A DNA stretch of 64,000 nucleotides from Brevundimonas naejangsanensis DSM 23858 (GCF_000421705.1 NZ_ATXN01000002.1:620001-684000); one strand, 5' to 3'. Positions 14,798 to 23,747 are shown, numbered from the stretch's first letter. The notes: generated from the letters alone by a model not told the origin. Program-made: numbers and translations.

Positions 14798-14834
14798 GAC
14801 GCCGCCGGAGCGATCCGGCGGCGTCTTTGTTTTG
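14798..14834 (+). terminator. Rho-independent terminator
   Basis: A perfect 11-bp stem (GACGCCGCCGG / CCGGCGGCGTC) with a six-base loop is followed by TTTGTTTT, just after the Cys-repeat gene. Confidence 0.9.
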
Positions 14835-14881
14835 CGCGCCCCTCTTCCCGAAAGGGGCGGCTCACCTTAGCCTTGCGTCTC

Positions 14882-15667
14882 ATGCGTATCGCCACCTGGA
14901 ACGTGAACTCGGTCAACGCCCGCCTGCCTACGGTGCTGGAGTGGATTCAGGCCGCCAACCCCGACGTCGCCTGCTTCCAGGAGATCAAATGCGTGGACGA
15001 GAAGTTCCCGCGCGAGGCCTTTGAAGACCTGGGCTACAACGTCGAGACGCACGGCCAGAAGAGCTACAACGGCGTCGCCCTGCTATCGAAGTATCCGCTG
15101 TCGGACGTGCGGCGCGGCCTGCCCGGCGACGGCACGGACGAACAGGCCCGCTATATCGAGGCCCTGATCGAGGCGCCCCGGCCGATCCGCGTCGCCTCCA
15201 TCTACCTGCCCAACGGCAATCCCATCGGGACGGAAAAGTTCACCTATAAGCTGGCGTGGTTCCAGCGGTTGCAGAATCACGCGCGCGAACTGCTGGCTCT
15301 GGAAGAGCCGCTGGCCCTGTGCGGCGACTACAACGTCATTCCCGAGGCCGAGGACGCCAAGAACCCCGTCGCCTGGGCCGAGGACGCCCTGTTCCAGCCG
15401 CAGAGCCGCGAGGCGTTCCGCGCGCTGAAATGGCTGGGCCTGGCCGATTCACACGAACTGGGCCGCGAACCCGCCGGAACCTTCACCTTCTGGGATTATC
15501 AGGCAGGAGCCTGGCGTCGCGACCATGGCATCCGCATCGACTTCGCCATGCTGTCGCCTCAGGCCGCAGACCGCTTCCGCGCCATCGAGACGCACCGCGA
15601 CGCGCGCGACATGGACAAGCCCAGCGACCATGTCCCCGTCGTGGTTGATCTGGATCTGGAGGCCTGA
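14882..15667 (+). CDS. xth: Exodeoxyribonuclease III, 261 aa
   Basis: The protein has the full exonuclease III/AP endonuclease layout. ATWNVNSVNARL is the N-terminal Asn motif, FQEIKCVDEKFP holds the metal-binding Glu, and IYLPNGNP, GDYNVIPEAED and C-terminal SDHVPVVVDL supply the catalytic Asp, Asn and His. It would process abasic sites and 3' ends in base-excision repair. I used the ATG at 14882, since MRIATWN is the family start; an in-frame TTG lies nine bases upstream. The next gene begins three bases after the stop. Confidence 0.93.
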   Translation: MRIATWNVNSVNARLPTVLEWIQAANPDVACFQEIKCVDEKFPREAFEDLGYNVETHGQKSYNGVALLSKYPLSDVRRGLPGDGTDEQARYIEALIEAPRPIRVASIYLPNGNPIGTEKFTYKLAWFQRLQNHARELLALEEPLALCGDYNVIPEAEDAKNPVAWAEDALFQPQSREAFRALKWLGLADSHELGREPAGTFTFWDYQAGAWRRDHGIRIDFAMLSPQAADRFRAIETHRDARDMDKPSDHVPVVVDLDLEA

Positions 15668-15670
15668 TCC

Positions 15671-16213
15671 ATGGGCGACACGTTCAGGGCTATTCTGCTG
15701 ATCGCCCTGATCGCCGCCTTCCTGACCACCGGCGTCCTGCTGTTTTCCTGGTGGATGGAGTCCGAGCGGCGACTGCGGCGGGCGATGAAGAAGGCGCTGG
15801 GCGCCCCGGCCGACACCGTGGCTCTGTCGGCCCATGAAGGCCGCGCGGCCGGGCTGGACCTCGAAGGCGGCCAACTGGTCGTGCTGTGGAACCGGGGCGC
15901 AATGGGCCTTGTCTACGCCTTCGAAGAAGTGCTGGGCGCAGAGATCATCGTCGACGGCCATGTCGTCGCCCGCGTCCTGCGCGGCCAGATGCGCAAGGAA
16001 ATCAACCTGGACGCGCCCGACGCCGAACTGGTCGTGTTGCGGCTGATCTTCAGCGACCCGCACAACGCCGAGTTCGAGCTGGCCCTGTGGAACGGCACGC
16101 GCACCGCGCCCGCCTCTGAGGCCGAAAAAACCAGCGGCGCCCGCTCGCCGGGCGAGGGTCTGCGGCTGGGGCGCCGCTGGTTGTCGCACGTCGAAGCCCT
16201 GATGCAACGCTGA
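15671..16213 (+). CDS. Membrane-anchored protein of unknown function, 180 aa
   Basis: One N-terminal membrane segment (AILLIALIAAFLTTGVLLFSWW) precedes a soluble domain (about 35-160) with alternating hydrophobic strands such as GGQLVVLWNRGAMGLVYAF and DAELVVLRLIFSDP. GGAGG for its ATG lies in the last codons of the exonuclease III gene, so it is probably coupled to it. I recognise no family. The domain looks like a small beta-rich fold facing the cytoplasm or periplasm. Confidence 0.7.
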   Translation: MGDTFRAILLIALIAAFLTTGVLLFSWWMESERRLRRAMKKALGAPADTVALSAHEGRAAGLDLEGGQLVVLWNRGAMGLVYAFEEVLGAEIIVDGHVVARVLRGQMRKEINLDAPDAELVVLRLIFSDPHNAEFELALWNGTRTAPASEAEKTSGARSPGEGLRLGRRWLSHVEALMQR

Positions 16214-16288
16214 TCGCCCTTCACGGCTTGAGTCCGGGCGGCTAGAACCCCTCGTCCTGCCTTTTACTTTCTTTCATCAGGAGCCCCC

Positions 16289-17209
16289 GTGGCCCGCCTT
16301 TTCGACGCCTACATCATCGCCAACTGGACCGCCGCCGAAGGCAAGAAGCTGGGCGAACAGACCCTGTGGGTCGGCGTCGCCAAGCGCGACGTGCGCTTCC
16401 GCCTCTATGCCGAGACGCACAACGTCGCCACGCGCGCCGAGGGCGAAAAGCTGATCGCCGACCTGCTGGCCGAACACCGCAAGCGCGGCGACCGCGTGCT
16501 GGTGGGCTTCGACTTCGACTTCGGCTTCCCGGCCGGGACGGCTGCGCGTCTTAAGCTGGACGGCCGTCCGTGGGACGCGATGGGCAGGTTCCTGGCCGCC
16601 AACATCGTCGACAAGGCCGATAACGCCAACAACCGCTATCAGGTCGCGGCCAAGATGAACCGCCTGATGACGGACGAGCCCTGGCCCTTCTGGGGCGCGC
16701 CCGCCAGTCAGGCCCAGCGCTGGCTGACCACGACCAAGCCGCCCGAAGGCGCCGGCGCCGACATCCCCGAGTTCCGCGCCACTGAACTGGCCGCGCGCAA
16801 GGACAAGCTGCCGCCCAAGAGCGTCTGGCAGATGCACGGCGCGGGCGCGATCGGCGGCCTGACGCTGGTCGGCGTGCCCATGCTGCGCCGCCTGCTGGAC
16901 ACTCTGGGCGCCTCTGCGGCCGTCTGGCCGTTCGGCACCGGCTGGCGCGAACTGACCGAGGCCGACATCGCGCCCCTGTCGGCCGTCGTCGTCGAGGTCT
17001 GGCCCGCCCTCTATGAAGCCAAGCGCAGCGTCAACGCCGAGGGCGTCAAGGAATACAAGACCCAGGCCCAGGTCCGCGCCGCCGCCGAGGCCTTCGCCCG
17101 CATGGACGACGCCGGAGAAATGCAAAAGGCGTTTGCGCCACCTGCGAGCGCGGACGACGCCCTGATCGCTCAGGTTGAGAGTGAAGAGGGCTGGATTCTG
17201 GGAGTCTGA
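16289..17209 (+). CDS. Uncharacterised DUF429/RNase H-like protein, 306 aa
   Basis: The N-terminal part has an RNase H-fold look: YIIANWTAAEG, WVGVA, LLAEHRKRGDRVLVGFDFDF and GFPAG. This pattern (strand ending in DxxxG/A, then GFDFPFG-like) occurs in DUF429-type proteins and in a related alphaproteobacterial group sometimes labelled as molybdopterin-guanine dinucleotide synthesis. The basis of that label is unclear to me. Later motifs are PWPFWGAP, WQMHGAGAIGGLTLVGVPM and VVEVWPALYEA. The GTG start has CAGGAG five bases upstream. No other molybdenum gene is nearby, so I leave the function open. Confidence 0.7.
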   Translation: MARLFDAYIIANWTAAEGKKLGEQTLWVGVAKRDVRFRLYAETHNVATRAEGEKLIADLLAEHRKRGDRVLVGFDFDFGFPAGTAARLKLDGRPWDAMGRFLAANIVDKADNANNRYQVAAKMNRLMTDEPWPFWGAPASQAQRWLTTTKPPEGAGADIPEFRATELAARKDKLPPKSVWQMHGAGAIGGLTLVGVPMLRRLLDTLGASAAVWPFGTGWRELTEADIAPLSAVVVEVWPALYEAKRSVNAEGVKEYKTQAQVRAAAEAFARMDDAGEMQKAFAPPASADDALIAQVESEEGWILGV

Positions 17210-17212
17210 GCC

Positions 17213-17239
17213 TTCCTTCTCCCCTTGTGGGAGAAGGAA
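17213..17239. terminator. Bidirectional hairpin between convergent genes
   Basis: An exact 11-bp inverted repeat TTCCTTCTCCC / GGGAGAAGGAA with a five-base loop sits between the stop codons of the convergent 306-aa gene and recN. There is no T-tract on either side. Confidence 0.55.
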
Positions 17240-17243
17240 AGGG

Positions 17244-18941
17244 TCAGCCGATCAGCACCCGCGCCGCCGCGCGCGCCTCATCGGTGATCTCGGCGCCGGA
17301 CAGCATCCGCGCGATCTCTTCCTGACGCGGGCCCTCCTGCAGCACGTCGATGGAGGTCCGCGTATGGCCCTCCACGTCGGCCTTACGCACCTTCCAGTGG
17401 GCGTGGCCGCGCGCCGCGACCTGCGGACTGTGCGTCACCACCAGCACCTGCGCCCCGCGCGACAGGCGTTGCAGGCGTCCGCCGACGGCCTCGGCCACGG
17501 CGCCGCCGACGCCCTGATCCACCTCGTCGAAGATCATGACCGGCTGGCGCTGGTCCTCACGGCTGGCCAGCGCCGCCTTCATCGCTAGCGCGAACCGCGC
17601 CAGTTCTCCGCCCGAAGCCACCGTGTCCAGCGGGCCGAAGGCGGTCCCGGCGTTGGTCGCCACCTCGAAGCGCACCGTCTCGACGCCCATCGGGCCGCGA
17701 CGCCCTTCGACCGGCTCCAGCGTCACGCGGAACCGCGCCCGCTCCAGCTTCAGCGGACCAAGCTCGTCCATGACGGCGGCGACCAGGCGATCGCCCGCCG
17801 CCTCGCGCGCCGAGGTCAGCAGCAGGGCGGCGACGTCATAGGCTTCGATCGCCGCAGCGACGTCGCGGCGGGCCTTGGTCAGGGCCTCTTCCCCGTCCTC
17901 GATCAGGCGCAGTTGCTCGCGCAGTTTCACCCGCAGCGCCGGCAAAGCCTCGACCGTCGTGTTCAGTTTGCGTGCGGCGGCGCGCAGGGCGAACAGCCGC
18001 TCCTCAGCCTTGTCCAGACGGCCAGGCTCGAAGTCGAAGGCGTCGGCGGCGGCGTCGACGCAGGCCACGGCCTCGGTCGCCTCGACCAGGGCGCGGTCCA
18101 CCGCTTCGGCGGCCTGGGCCAGTTTGACGATGATGGGGTTGTCGCCCTCGGCGCCCGCCTGCACCGCCCGCTGGCGCGCGTGCTCCACTGCACGCAGGGC
18201 CGAAGCCAGACGCTGGCTCAGCTTGTCGCCGCCCAGCAGATTGCGCGCGTCGGCCAGATCGGCGACCGCCTTTTCCGCCGCGCCGAGGATGGCCCGTTCG
18301 CCCGCCAGTTCCGTCTCTTCGTCCGGCTTGGGGTCCAGGGCGTCCAGATCCGCCAAATTCAGAGCGATTTCCTCAGCCTTGGCCGCCGCCTCGGCTGCGG
18401 ACGCCTCAAGCTCGTCCAGATGAGCCTGCGCCGTTTTCAGGCGCTCGGCCGCCCCCGCCACGCCCGTCAGCTGCGGCTGTAACCCGCCATAATTGTCGAG
18501 CAGGGTGCGGTGCGTCTTCCAGTCCAGCAGGCCGACCGTCTCATGCTGGCCGTGCACCTCGACCAGCAGGGCGCCGATCTCGCGCAGAGCCGTCACTCCG
18601 GCAGGCTGGTCGTTGACATAGGCGCGACTGCGGCCGTCGGCAGACACCACCCGGCGCAGGATCAATTCCTCGCCCGGCGCGACCTCGAAGCCGCGTTCGG
18701 ACAGCAGGGCGATCAGGGCTTCATCATCAGGCGCTGTGAAAACAGCCGTAGCCGAGGCCTGTTTGGCGCCGTTGCGCACCAGTCCGGCGTCGGAGCGGGC
18801 GCCCAGCGCCAGGCCCAGCGCGTCAAGGATGATGGACTTGCCTGCCCCGGTCTCGCCCGTCAGCACAGTCAGGCCGTCCTCGACCTCCAGGTCCAGGGCG
18901 TCGACAAGAACGATGTCGCGGATCGAGAGCGTGGTCAGCAT
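17244..18941 (-). CDS. recN: DNA repair protein RecN, 565 aa
   Basis: An SMC-like ATPase. GLTVLTGETGAGKSIILDAL is the Walker A, GGELARFALAMKAAL the signature motif and PVMIFDEVDQGVGGAVAEAV the Walker B/D-loop. The central 160-370 region is Ala/Glu-rich coiled coil split by a hinge. VEVHGQHET matches the RecN-specific QHQ segment. It acts in double-strand break repair. It follows bamD on the same strand with a 95-base gap, in which a near-match to the alphaproteobacterial SOS box occurs at 18980-18994. Confidence 0.95.
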   Translation of the reverse strand: MLTTLSIRDIVLVDALDLEVEDGLTVLTGETGAGKSIILDALGLALGARSDAGLVRNGAKQASATAVFTAPDDEALIALLSERGFEVAPGEELILRRVVSADGRSRAYVNDQPAGVTALREIGALLVEVHGQHETVGLLDWKTHRTLLDNYGGLQPQLTGVAGAAERLKTAQAHLDELEASAAEAAAKAEEIALNLADLDALDPKPDEETELAGERAILGAAEKAVADLADARNLLGGDKLSQRLASALRAVEHARQRAVQAGAEGDNPIIVKLAQAAEAVDRALVEATEAVACVDAAADAFDFEPGRLDKAEERLFALRAAARKLNTTVEALPALRVKLREQLRLIEDGEEALTKARRDVAAAIEAYDVAALLLTSAREAAGDRLVAAVMDELGPLKLERARFRVTLEPVEGRRGPMGVETVRFEVATNAGTAFGPLDTVASGGELARFALAMKAALASREDQRQPVMIFDEVDQGVGGAVAEAVGGRLQRLSRGAQVLVVTHSPQVAARGHAHWKVRKADVEGHTRTSIDVLQEGPRQEEIARMLSGAEITDEARAAARVLIG

Positions 18942-18979
18942 GGACGATCTGATTCTAGGTTTCGCCGCATCCTAGCCGG

Positions 18980-18994
18980 AAACAGAACAGGAAC
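18980..18994 (-). promoter_or_regulatory. Imperfect LexA (SOS) box upstream of recN
   Basis: The minus strand reads GTTC-N7-GTTT, one base from the alphaproteobacterial GTTC-N7-GTTC SOS box, 38 bases before the recN ATG. A single short motif can arise by chance; its place before an SOS-type repair gene is the main support. Confidence 0.35.
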
Positions 18995-19036
18995 GCAGCG
19001 ACTTAATCACCGCGCGCCTGTTTTGCTGCGACCGGA

Positions 19037-19921
19037 TCAGGCGCCGCCGGGAATCAGGCGTTGCAGCCAGGATTCGCGCTTGCCCTCAGGCTTGACGTCA
19101 AGGCGCTGACCCCGCTCGTTCAGCAGGGCGTAAGCCTCGGCGTACCAGGGGCTGCCCGGATAGTTGTGGCCCAGGACGGCGGCGTTGCGCGTCGCCTCCT
19201 CGGTCAGGCCAAGACTCAAATTGACCTCAACCAGACGGTAGAGCGCTTCGGGCGTATGCGAGGTGCGCTGGAAGGCCTCGTTGTTGATCACCGCCTTATA
19301 GCGGTTCAGGGCGCCCAGCGGCTGATTGGCGCGCTGATAGAAGCGGCCCACGGCCATTTCCTTGCCGGCCAGCTGGTCGTTGACCATGTCGATCTTGACC
19401 CGCGCATCGGTGGCGTAGGTCGAACCGGGATAGCGGCGCACCACATCGCGCAGGCCCGCCAGAGCGGCCTCGGCGTAACCCTGGTCCCGGCCCACATCGA
19501 CGATCTGCTCGAAGTTGCAGACGGCCTTCATGTAGAAGGCGTAGCCCGCCGAGGGATTGCCGGGGAACAGGGCGATGAAGCGGTCCGCCGCCGCGATCGC
19601 GTCCTGATAGGCGTTGTTCTGATAATAGGCGTAGACCTGCATCAGGATCGCCCGGCGCGCCCATTCCGAATAGGGGTGCTGGCGTTCGACTTCCTGGAAA
19701 TAGTCGACGGCGTCCATCCAGCGCCTGGACTGCAGCCGCTGATAGCCCGTGTTGTACAGGGCCTCGACCGGACGCTCTTCATAGGCCAGGCGCTGGCGGG
19801 GCTTGGTGCCCGAGCAGGCCGAGACCGTCAGGACCGCAGCAGCAGCCGTCAGCAGGATCAGGCCGGACCGGGTTTTCGAAGCGAGCCGAGTGTTCGAAGC
19901 AGGCAAGTGCGACCTCATCAA
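19037..19921 (-). CDS. bamD: Outer membrane assembly lipoprotein BamD, 294 aa
   Basis: A lipoprotein signal ends in LTVSACSG (lipobox VSAC at about residues 33-36). The mature part consists of TPR-like helices: ALYNTGYQRLQSRRWMDAV, DYFQEVERQHPYSEWARRA, AIAAADRFIALFPGNPS and AVINNEAFQRTSHTPEAL. This is the BamD/ComL family, part of the complex that inserts beta-barrel proteins into the outer membrane. The recN neighbour downstream is the common alphaproteobacterial order. The stretch to the divergent prs gene (19922-20129) shows no recognisable feature. Confidence 0.93.
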   Translation of the reverse strand: MMRSHLPASNTRLASKTRSGLILLTAAAAVLTVSACSGTKPRQRLAYEERPVEALYNTGYQRLQSRRWMDAVDYFQEVERQHPYSEWARRAILMQVYAYYQNNAYQDAIAAADRFIALFPGNPSAGYAFYMKAVCNFEQIVDVGRDQGYAEAALAGLRDVVRRYPGSTYATDARVKIDMVNDQLAGKEMAVGRFYQRANQPLGALNRYKAVINNEAFQRTSHTPEALYRLVEVNLSLGLTEEATRNAAVLGHNYPGSPWYAEAYALLNERGQRLDVKPEGKRESWLQRLIPGGA

Positions 19922-20129
19922 GATGCCTTCGGGACGCGGACACGCGACACGCGCCCTCGTTAGCAGGATGCGTCCTCTATAACAGCGCCCGCGTCCAAGC
20001 CAATCGGCTGAAATCGAAGATACGTCCGGAACACGGCTGGACGCCGCCCCGTTCGCCGCCTAGAGAGCGCGTCCAGAAACGCCTCCGCGACTATTGGCGG
20101 GGCGATGACGGCGAAAGGATGACCGGTCA

Positions 20130-21065
20130 ATGAAGCTGCTCGCAGGCAATTCGAACCGGACGTTGGCCCAGGCCATTGCTTCCCATCTGGACATGCCGCT
20201 GACCAAGGCCCAGGTGAAGCGTTTCGCGGACAATGAAGTGTTCGCCGTCGTCGAGGAAAACGTGCGCGGCGAGGATGTCTTCATCATCCAGTCGACCTCC
20301 TATCCGGCCAACGACAACCTGATGGAAATGCTGATCATGACCGACGCGCTGGTGCGCGCCTCGGCCAAGCGGATCACGGCCGTCATGCCCTATTTCGGCT
20401 ACGCCCGTCAGGACCGTAAGACCGGGGGCCGCACCCCGATCTCGGCCAAGCTGGTCGCCAATCTGATCACTCGCGCGGGCGCCGACCGCGTCCTGACCAT
20501 GGACCTGCACGCAGGCCAGATTCAGGGCTTCTTCGATATCCCCACCGACAATTTGGTGGCCACGCCCGTGCTGGCGCAGGACATCAAGGAAAACTATCCG
20601 CGCGGCGATGATCTGATGATCGTCTCGCCCGACGTCGGCGGCGTGGTGCGCGCCCGCACCCTGGCCAGCCGCCTGGACGCCGACCTGGCCATCGTCGACA
20701 AGCGCCGCCCCAAGGCGGGCGAGAGCGAGGTCATGAACATCATCGGCGACGTCGAAGGGCGCCGCTGCATCCTGTTCGATGACATCGTCGATTCGGGCGG
20801 CACGCTGGTGAATGCGGCCAAGGCGCTGATCGACCGGGGCGCCACCGAGGTTTCGGCCTATATCAGCCACGGCGTCCTGTCCGGCCCGGCGGTGGATCGC
20901 GTCACCAACGGCCCGCTGAAGGAGCTGGTGATCACCGACTCCATCGAACAGCCTGACGAAGTTTTGAACTGCCCCAAGATCCGCCGCGTGTCCGTGGCGC
21001 CGCTGATGGGCGAGGCCATTCGGCGCATCGCCAACGAAGAGTCGGTCTCCAAGCTGTTCGATTAA
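20130..21065 (+). CDS. prs: Ribose-phosphate pyrophosphokinase, 311 aa
   Basis: A full-length PRPP synthase. It has [40 protein letters not shown] (ATP-binding flexible loop), [13 protein letters not shown] (the MDLHAxQIQGFF metal/ribose motif), [10 protein letters not shown] and the PRPP loop [19 protein letters not shown]. It makes PRPP from ribose 5-phosphate and ATP for nucleotide, histidine and tryptophan synthesis. It is transcribed alone, divergent from bamD. An imperfect GC hairpin (TGAGGCG...CGCCTCG) follows at about 21109-21127. Confidence 0.97.
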   Translation: MKLLAGNSNRTLAQAIASHLDMPLTKAQVKRFADNEVFAVVEENVRGEDVFIIQSTSYPANDNLMEMLIMTDALVRASAKRITAVMPYFGYARQDRKTGGRTPISAKLVANLITRAGADRVLTMDLHAGQIQGFFDIPTDNLVATPVLAQDIKENYPRGDDLMIVSPDVGGVVRARTLASRLDADLAIVDKRRPKAGESEVMNIIGDVEGRRCILFDDIVDSGGTLVNAAKALIDRGATEVSAYISHGVLSGPAVDRVTNGPLKELVITDSIEQPDEVLNCPKIRRVSVAPLMGEAIRRIANEESVSKLFD

Positions 21066-21172
21066 GGTTCGGCTAACCATTCCCTCGGCGATATAAGGGC
21101 CTGTAGTCTGAGGCGGCGCGCGCCTCGGACGCTTGTCCAAGTGCGTATCGCTTAATCAAGGGAAGACCGCCG

Positions 21173-22237
21173 ATGACCCAGGCCTTCTTGCGCCACGGCC
21201 TCTCTGTCGCCGCCGTCGCCGCAGCCGCCGTCCTGGCCAGTTGTTCGACGCCGGAACCGGAAGCCCCGCCGCCGCCGCCTCCCCCGCCGCCGCCTCCGGC
21301 GCTGGCGCTGAATCAGAGCGTGGCCGAGGCCGCATCGGTCTATGTCGCCTTTGTGCGCGAAGTCCGCTCGATCCAGGCCGGTTTCCCTGACGCCGAGACC
21401 ATTCAGGCGGCTGTGCGCAAGGGCGCCGCCGTTGAGGCGAGCCAACTGTCGCGCGGCATGATCGCCTACGGCGCCATCCTGGCCCTGCAGTCGCCCGAGT
21501 ATGTCGCCGGCGTTCGCCAGTACGCTGCTGATCCGGCCCAGCGCCAACAGATGGTGGCGCGAATCGTTGCCGATCCCGCCTACGCCGCCACCCTGCCCGG
21601 CGCCGAATCAGCCGCAGGCCTGATCGCCAGCACCATGGGCAAGGACGCCGAAATCATGACCGCCCTGGCCGAGGCGGTCGAGACGGACGCCTATACGATT
21701 CAGGAGCGCACCGACCCGCGTCGCCGCTGGGCCACCCAGCCTGTCGCCGACCGCAACGGTCGGCTGGAGAGCGCCAAGTCCCTATCGGCCGTGCCTCGCC
21801 TGCCCTCGGCCGAGGATAGCGCCCGCCTGTTCGCCGCCGCCAACAGCGGCTCGGGCCTGAACCTGTCCGCCGCCCAGCGCGGCGCGCCCTTCACCCCGGC
21901 CATCGTCAACTCCCTGGCCATTGCAGCCCTGGCGGCGCTTGGCGCGGCGGGCGAGGACGCCAAGGCGAACACCGACGCCCTGACGACCGAATCGAACAAT
22001 GAGTTCTGCCTCAGCATGTCCAAGCTGATGCTGTTCCAGTGTCTGGCGGCGGCCAAGCCGAACTATGAGGACATCTTCTGCGCCGGTCGCCACATCGTGC
22101 GCGACATGGCTCAGTGCACGGCCCAGTACACAGGCCCCATGCCGACCATTACCGTGGCCGTGCCGCCTGCTGGCGCGCCCACGCCGATGGCGCAGGCGCA
22201 GAACCAGTCGGCGCCGACGCCTTCGCCGCACGGTTGA
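21173..22237 (+). CDS. Lipoprotein with polyproline linker, unknown function, 354 aa
   Basis: The signal peptide ends in a lipobox, AVLASCSTPEPE. A run of about eleven prolines follows directly and probably spans part of the periplasm. The mature domain is helical and Ala-rich (AEAASVYVAFVREVRSIQAG; AIVNSLAIAALAALGAAGE), and the C-terminal part has four cysteines (FCLSMSKLMLFQCL; IFCAGRH; AQCTAQY). The tail is Pro/Gln-rich. It resembles an envelope lipoprotein conserved in Caulobacterales, but I cannot name a family. GGGAAGA precedes the ATG. Confidence 0.7.
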   Translation: MTQAFLRHGLSVAAVAAAAVLASCSTPEPEAPPPPPPPPPPPALALNQSVAEAASVYVAFVREVRSIQAGFPDAETIQAAVRKGAAVEASQLSRGMIAYGAILALQSPEYVAGVRQYAADPAQRQQMVARIVADPAYAATLPGAESAAGLIASTMGKDAEIMTALAEAVETDAYTIQERTDPRRRWATQPVADRNGRLESAKSLSAVPRLPSAEDSARLFAAANSGSGLNLSAAQRGAPFTPAIVNSLAIAALAALGAAGEDAKANTDALTTESNNEFCLSMSKLMLFQCLAAAKPNYEDIFCAGRHIVRDMAQCTAQYTGPMPTITVAVPPAGAPTPMAQAQNQSAPTPSPHG

Positions 22238-22262
22238 GGCTGAATATCGCTGCGGGCTGAAC

Positions 22263-22284
22263 CGGGGCGGTTGCGTCCGCCCCG
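22263..22284 (+). terminator. GC hairpin after the polyproline lipoprotein gene
   Basis: A perfect 8-bp stem CGGGGCGG / CCGCCCCG with a six-base loop lies 26 bases past the stop. There is no T-run, so it is at best a weak terminator or mRNA 3' end structure. Confidence 0.4.
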
Positions 22285-22387
22285 TGTTCCGTGTAATAGC
22301 CCGCCCTCTTGAATTCGAAGGGTTCATGACCCCGCCGCGCGGGCCCCGGTTCCGCGCAGGCGTTTACTTGTATTGAAGGCGAGCCCG

Positions 22388-23005
22388 ATGGCCGAGATCA
22401 TTCTGAACGTTGATGTCCGCGAGAACGTGGGCACCGGCGGCGCCCGCGCCGCGCGTCGCGACGGCGCTGTGCCCGGCGTCCTGTACGGCGGCGACAAGGC
22501 CCCGGTGGCCATCTCCGTGAACGAACGCGAGTTCCGCAAGTCGCTGTACACCGGCAAGCTGATCGGTCACCTGGTGACCCTGAAGCATGGCAAGGAATCG
22601 CAGCCGGTCATCGCCAAGGACATCCAGTTCGACCCGGTCAGCGACCGCCCGCTGCACTTCGACCTGATGCGCGTCGGCGCCAAGGAAGAGATCAAGATCG
22701 AAATCCCGGTCGCCTTCGTCAACGCCGACGAAGCCCCCTACACCCGTCAGGGCGGCATGCTTGAAGTCGTGCGCCATACCGTCGAGATCATGGTCCGCGC
22801 CGACCGCATCCCGTCGGAACTGGTCGTCGACCTGAAGGGCCGCGAGATCGGCGAGAACATCCGCATCTCGGACATCCAGCTGCCGGAAGGCGCCGCGCCG
22901 ACCATCGCTGACCGCGACTTCATGATCGCCGCGATCAAGAACTCGGCCGCTGGCCAGTCGGACGTCGGCGACACCACCGCGGAAGCCGAAGCCGAAGAGG
23001 CCTGA
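22388..23005 (+). CDS. rplY: 50S ribosomal protein L25/general stress protein Ctc, 205 aa
   Basis: A two-domain L25 of the Ctc/TL5 type: an N-terminal 5S rRNA-binding beta barrel (RENVGTGGARAARRDGAVPG, VLYGGDKAP, PLHFDLMRV) and a C-terminal domain (about 100-190, ELVVDLKGREIGENIRISD, LPEGAAP) with an acidic tail of Ala/Glu. The ATG at 22388 begins MAEIILNVDV, as in homologues; an in-frame ATG at 22373 is less likely. It is followed by two hairpins and then pth, the common rplY-pth pairing. Confidence 0.95.
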   Translation: MAEIILNVDVRENVGTGGARAARRDGAVPGVLYGGDKAPVAISVNEREFRKSLYTGKLIGHLVTLKHGKESQPVIAKDIQFDPVSDRPLHFDLMRVGAKEEIKIEIPVAFVNADEAPYTRQGGMLEVVRHTVEIMVRADRIPSELVVDLKGREIGENIRISDIQLPEGAAPTIADRDFMIAAIKNSAAGQSDVGDTTAEAEAEEA

Positions 23006-23021
23006 TGTTTCTTCCCCTATC

Positions 23022-23042
23022 GCCCTGCGCGCGGCGCAGGGC
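23022..23042 (+). terminator. First hairpin after rplY
   Basis: A 9-bp perfect stem GCCCTGCGC / GCGCAGGGC with a three-base loop and no T-run lies just past the rplY stop, before the stronger terminator at 23071. Confidence 0.4.
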
Positions 23043-23070
23043 TGCTTGAGGGGTTTGAACAACAAGACAC

Positions 23071-23106
23071 AGCCCCGCCGGGTTCACCCGGCGGGGCTTT
23101 TCTTTG
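23071..23106 (+). terminator. Rho-independent terminator between rplY and pth
   Basis: A perfect 12-bp stem (AGCCCCGCCGGG / CCCGGCGGGGCT) with loop TTCA is followed by TTTCTTTG. It lies 27 bases before the pth ATG, so pth must rely on partial read-through or a promoter overlapping this region. Confidence 0.88.
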
Positions 23107-23132
23107 TCTGAACCTCGGGGCATGAGGACCGC

Positions 23133-23738
23133 ATGATCATCATCGCAGGCCTGGGCAACCCCGGCGCCAAATACGAAAAGAACCGCCACAACATCGGCTT
23201 CATGGCCGTGGACGAGATCGCCAGCCGCTGGCGCTTCGGCCCGTCGCGCGCCAAGTTCCAGTCGATCGTCGCCGACGGCGAGGTCGATGGGACCAAGGTC
23301 CTGCTGATGAAGCCCCAGACCTATATGAATGAGAGCGGCCGGGCCGTGGGCGAGGCGGCGCGTTTCTACAAGGTGAAGCCCGAGCACGTCATCGTCTTCC
23401 ACGACGAGATCGATCTGGCGCCCGGCCGCTTCCGCATGAAGCAGGGCGGCGGCGCAGCGGGCCAGAACGGCGTGCGCAGCCTGATCAGCCACCTGGGCGC
23501 CGACTTCCGCCGGGCCCGCATGGGCATCGGCCACCCCGGCGAGCCGCAGTTGGTCATGCACCACGTCCTGGGCGACTTCCATAAGGCCGACAAGCCGTGG
23601 CTGGACGCGCTGCTCCAAGCCTGCGCCGACGCCCTGCCCTTCGCGGTGAAGGGCGACGACGAGCGCTATCAGGGCGAAGTCATGCGCCTGGCCCCCGCGC
23701 CGAAGTTCAGCCCCAGACAGGCGGCCAGGGGCGAGTAG
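23133..23738 (+). CDS. pth: Peptidyl-tRNA hydrolase, 201 aa
   Basis: The Pth1 family is evident from the N-terminus (GLGNPGAKYEKNRHNIGFM, with the catalytic His in RHNIG), KPQTYMNESGRAV, VFHDEIDLAPGRFRMKQGG, GHNG-type AGQNGVRSLISHLG and FRRARMGIGHP. It releases tRNA from peptidyl-tRNA dropped by ribosomes. One difference is AGQNG where many homologues have AGHNG. The C-terminal tail is longer than in E. coli and ends Pro/Arg-rich, as is common in Alphaproteobacteria. A structured repeat follows at 23748. Confidence 0.95.
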   Translation: MIIIAGLGNPGAKYEKNRHNIGFMAVDEIASRWRFGPSRAKFQSIVADGEVDGTKVLLMKPQTYMNESGRAVGEAARFYKVKPEHVIVFHDEIDLAPGRFRMKQGGGAAGQNGVRSLISHLGADFRRARMGIGHPGEPQLVMHHVLGDFHKADKPWLDALLQACADALPFAVKGDDERYQGEVMRLAPAPKFSPRQAARGE

Positions 23739-23747
23739 TACAAAGCC

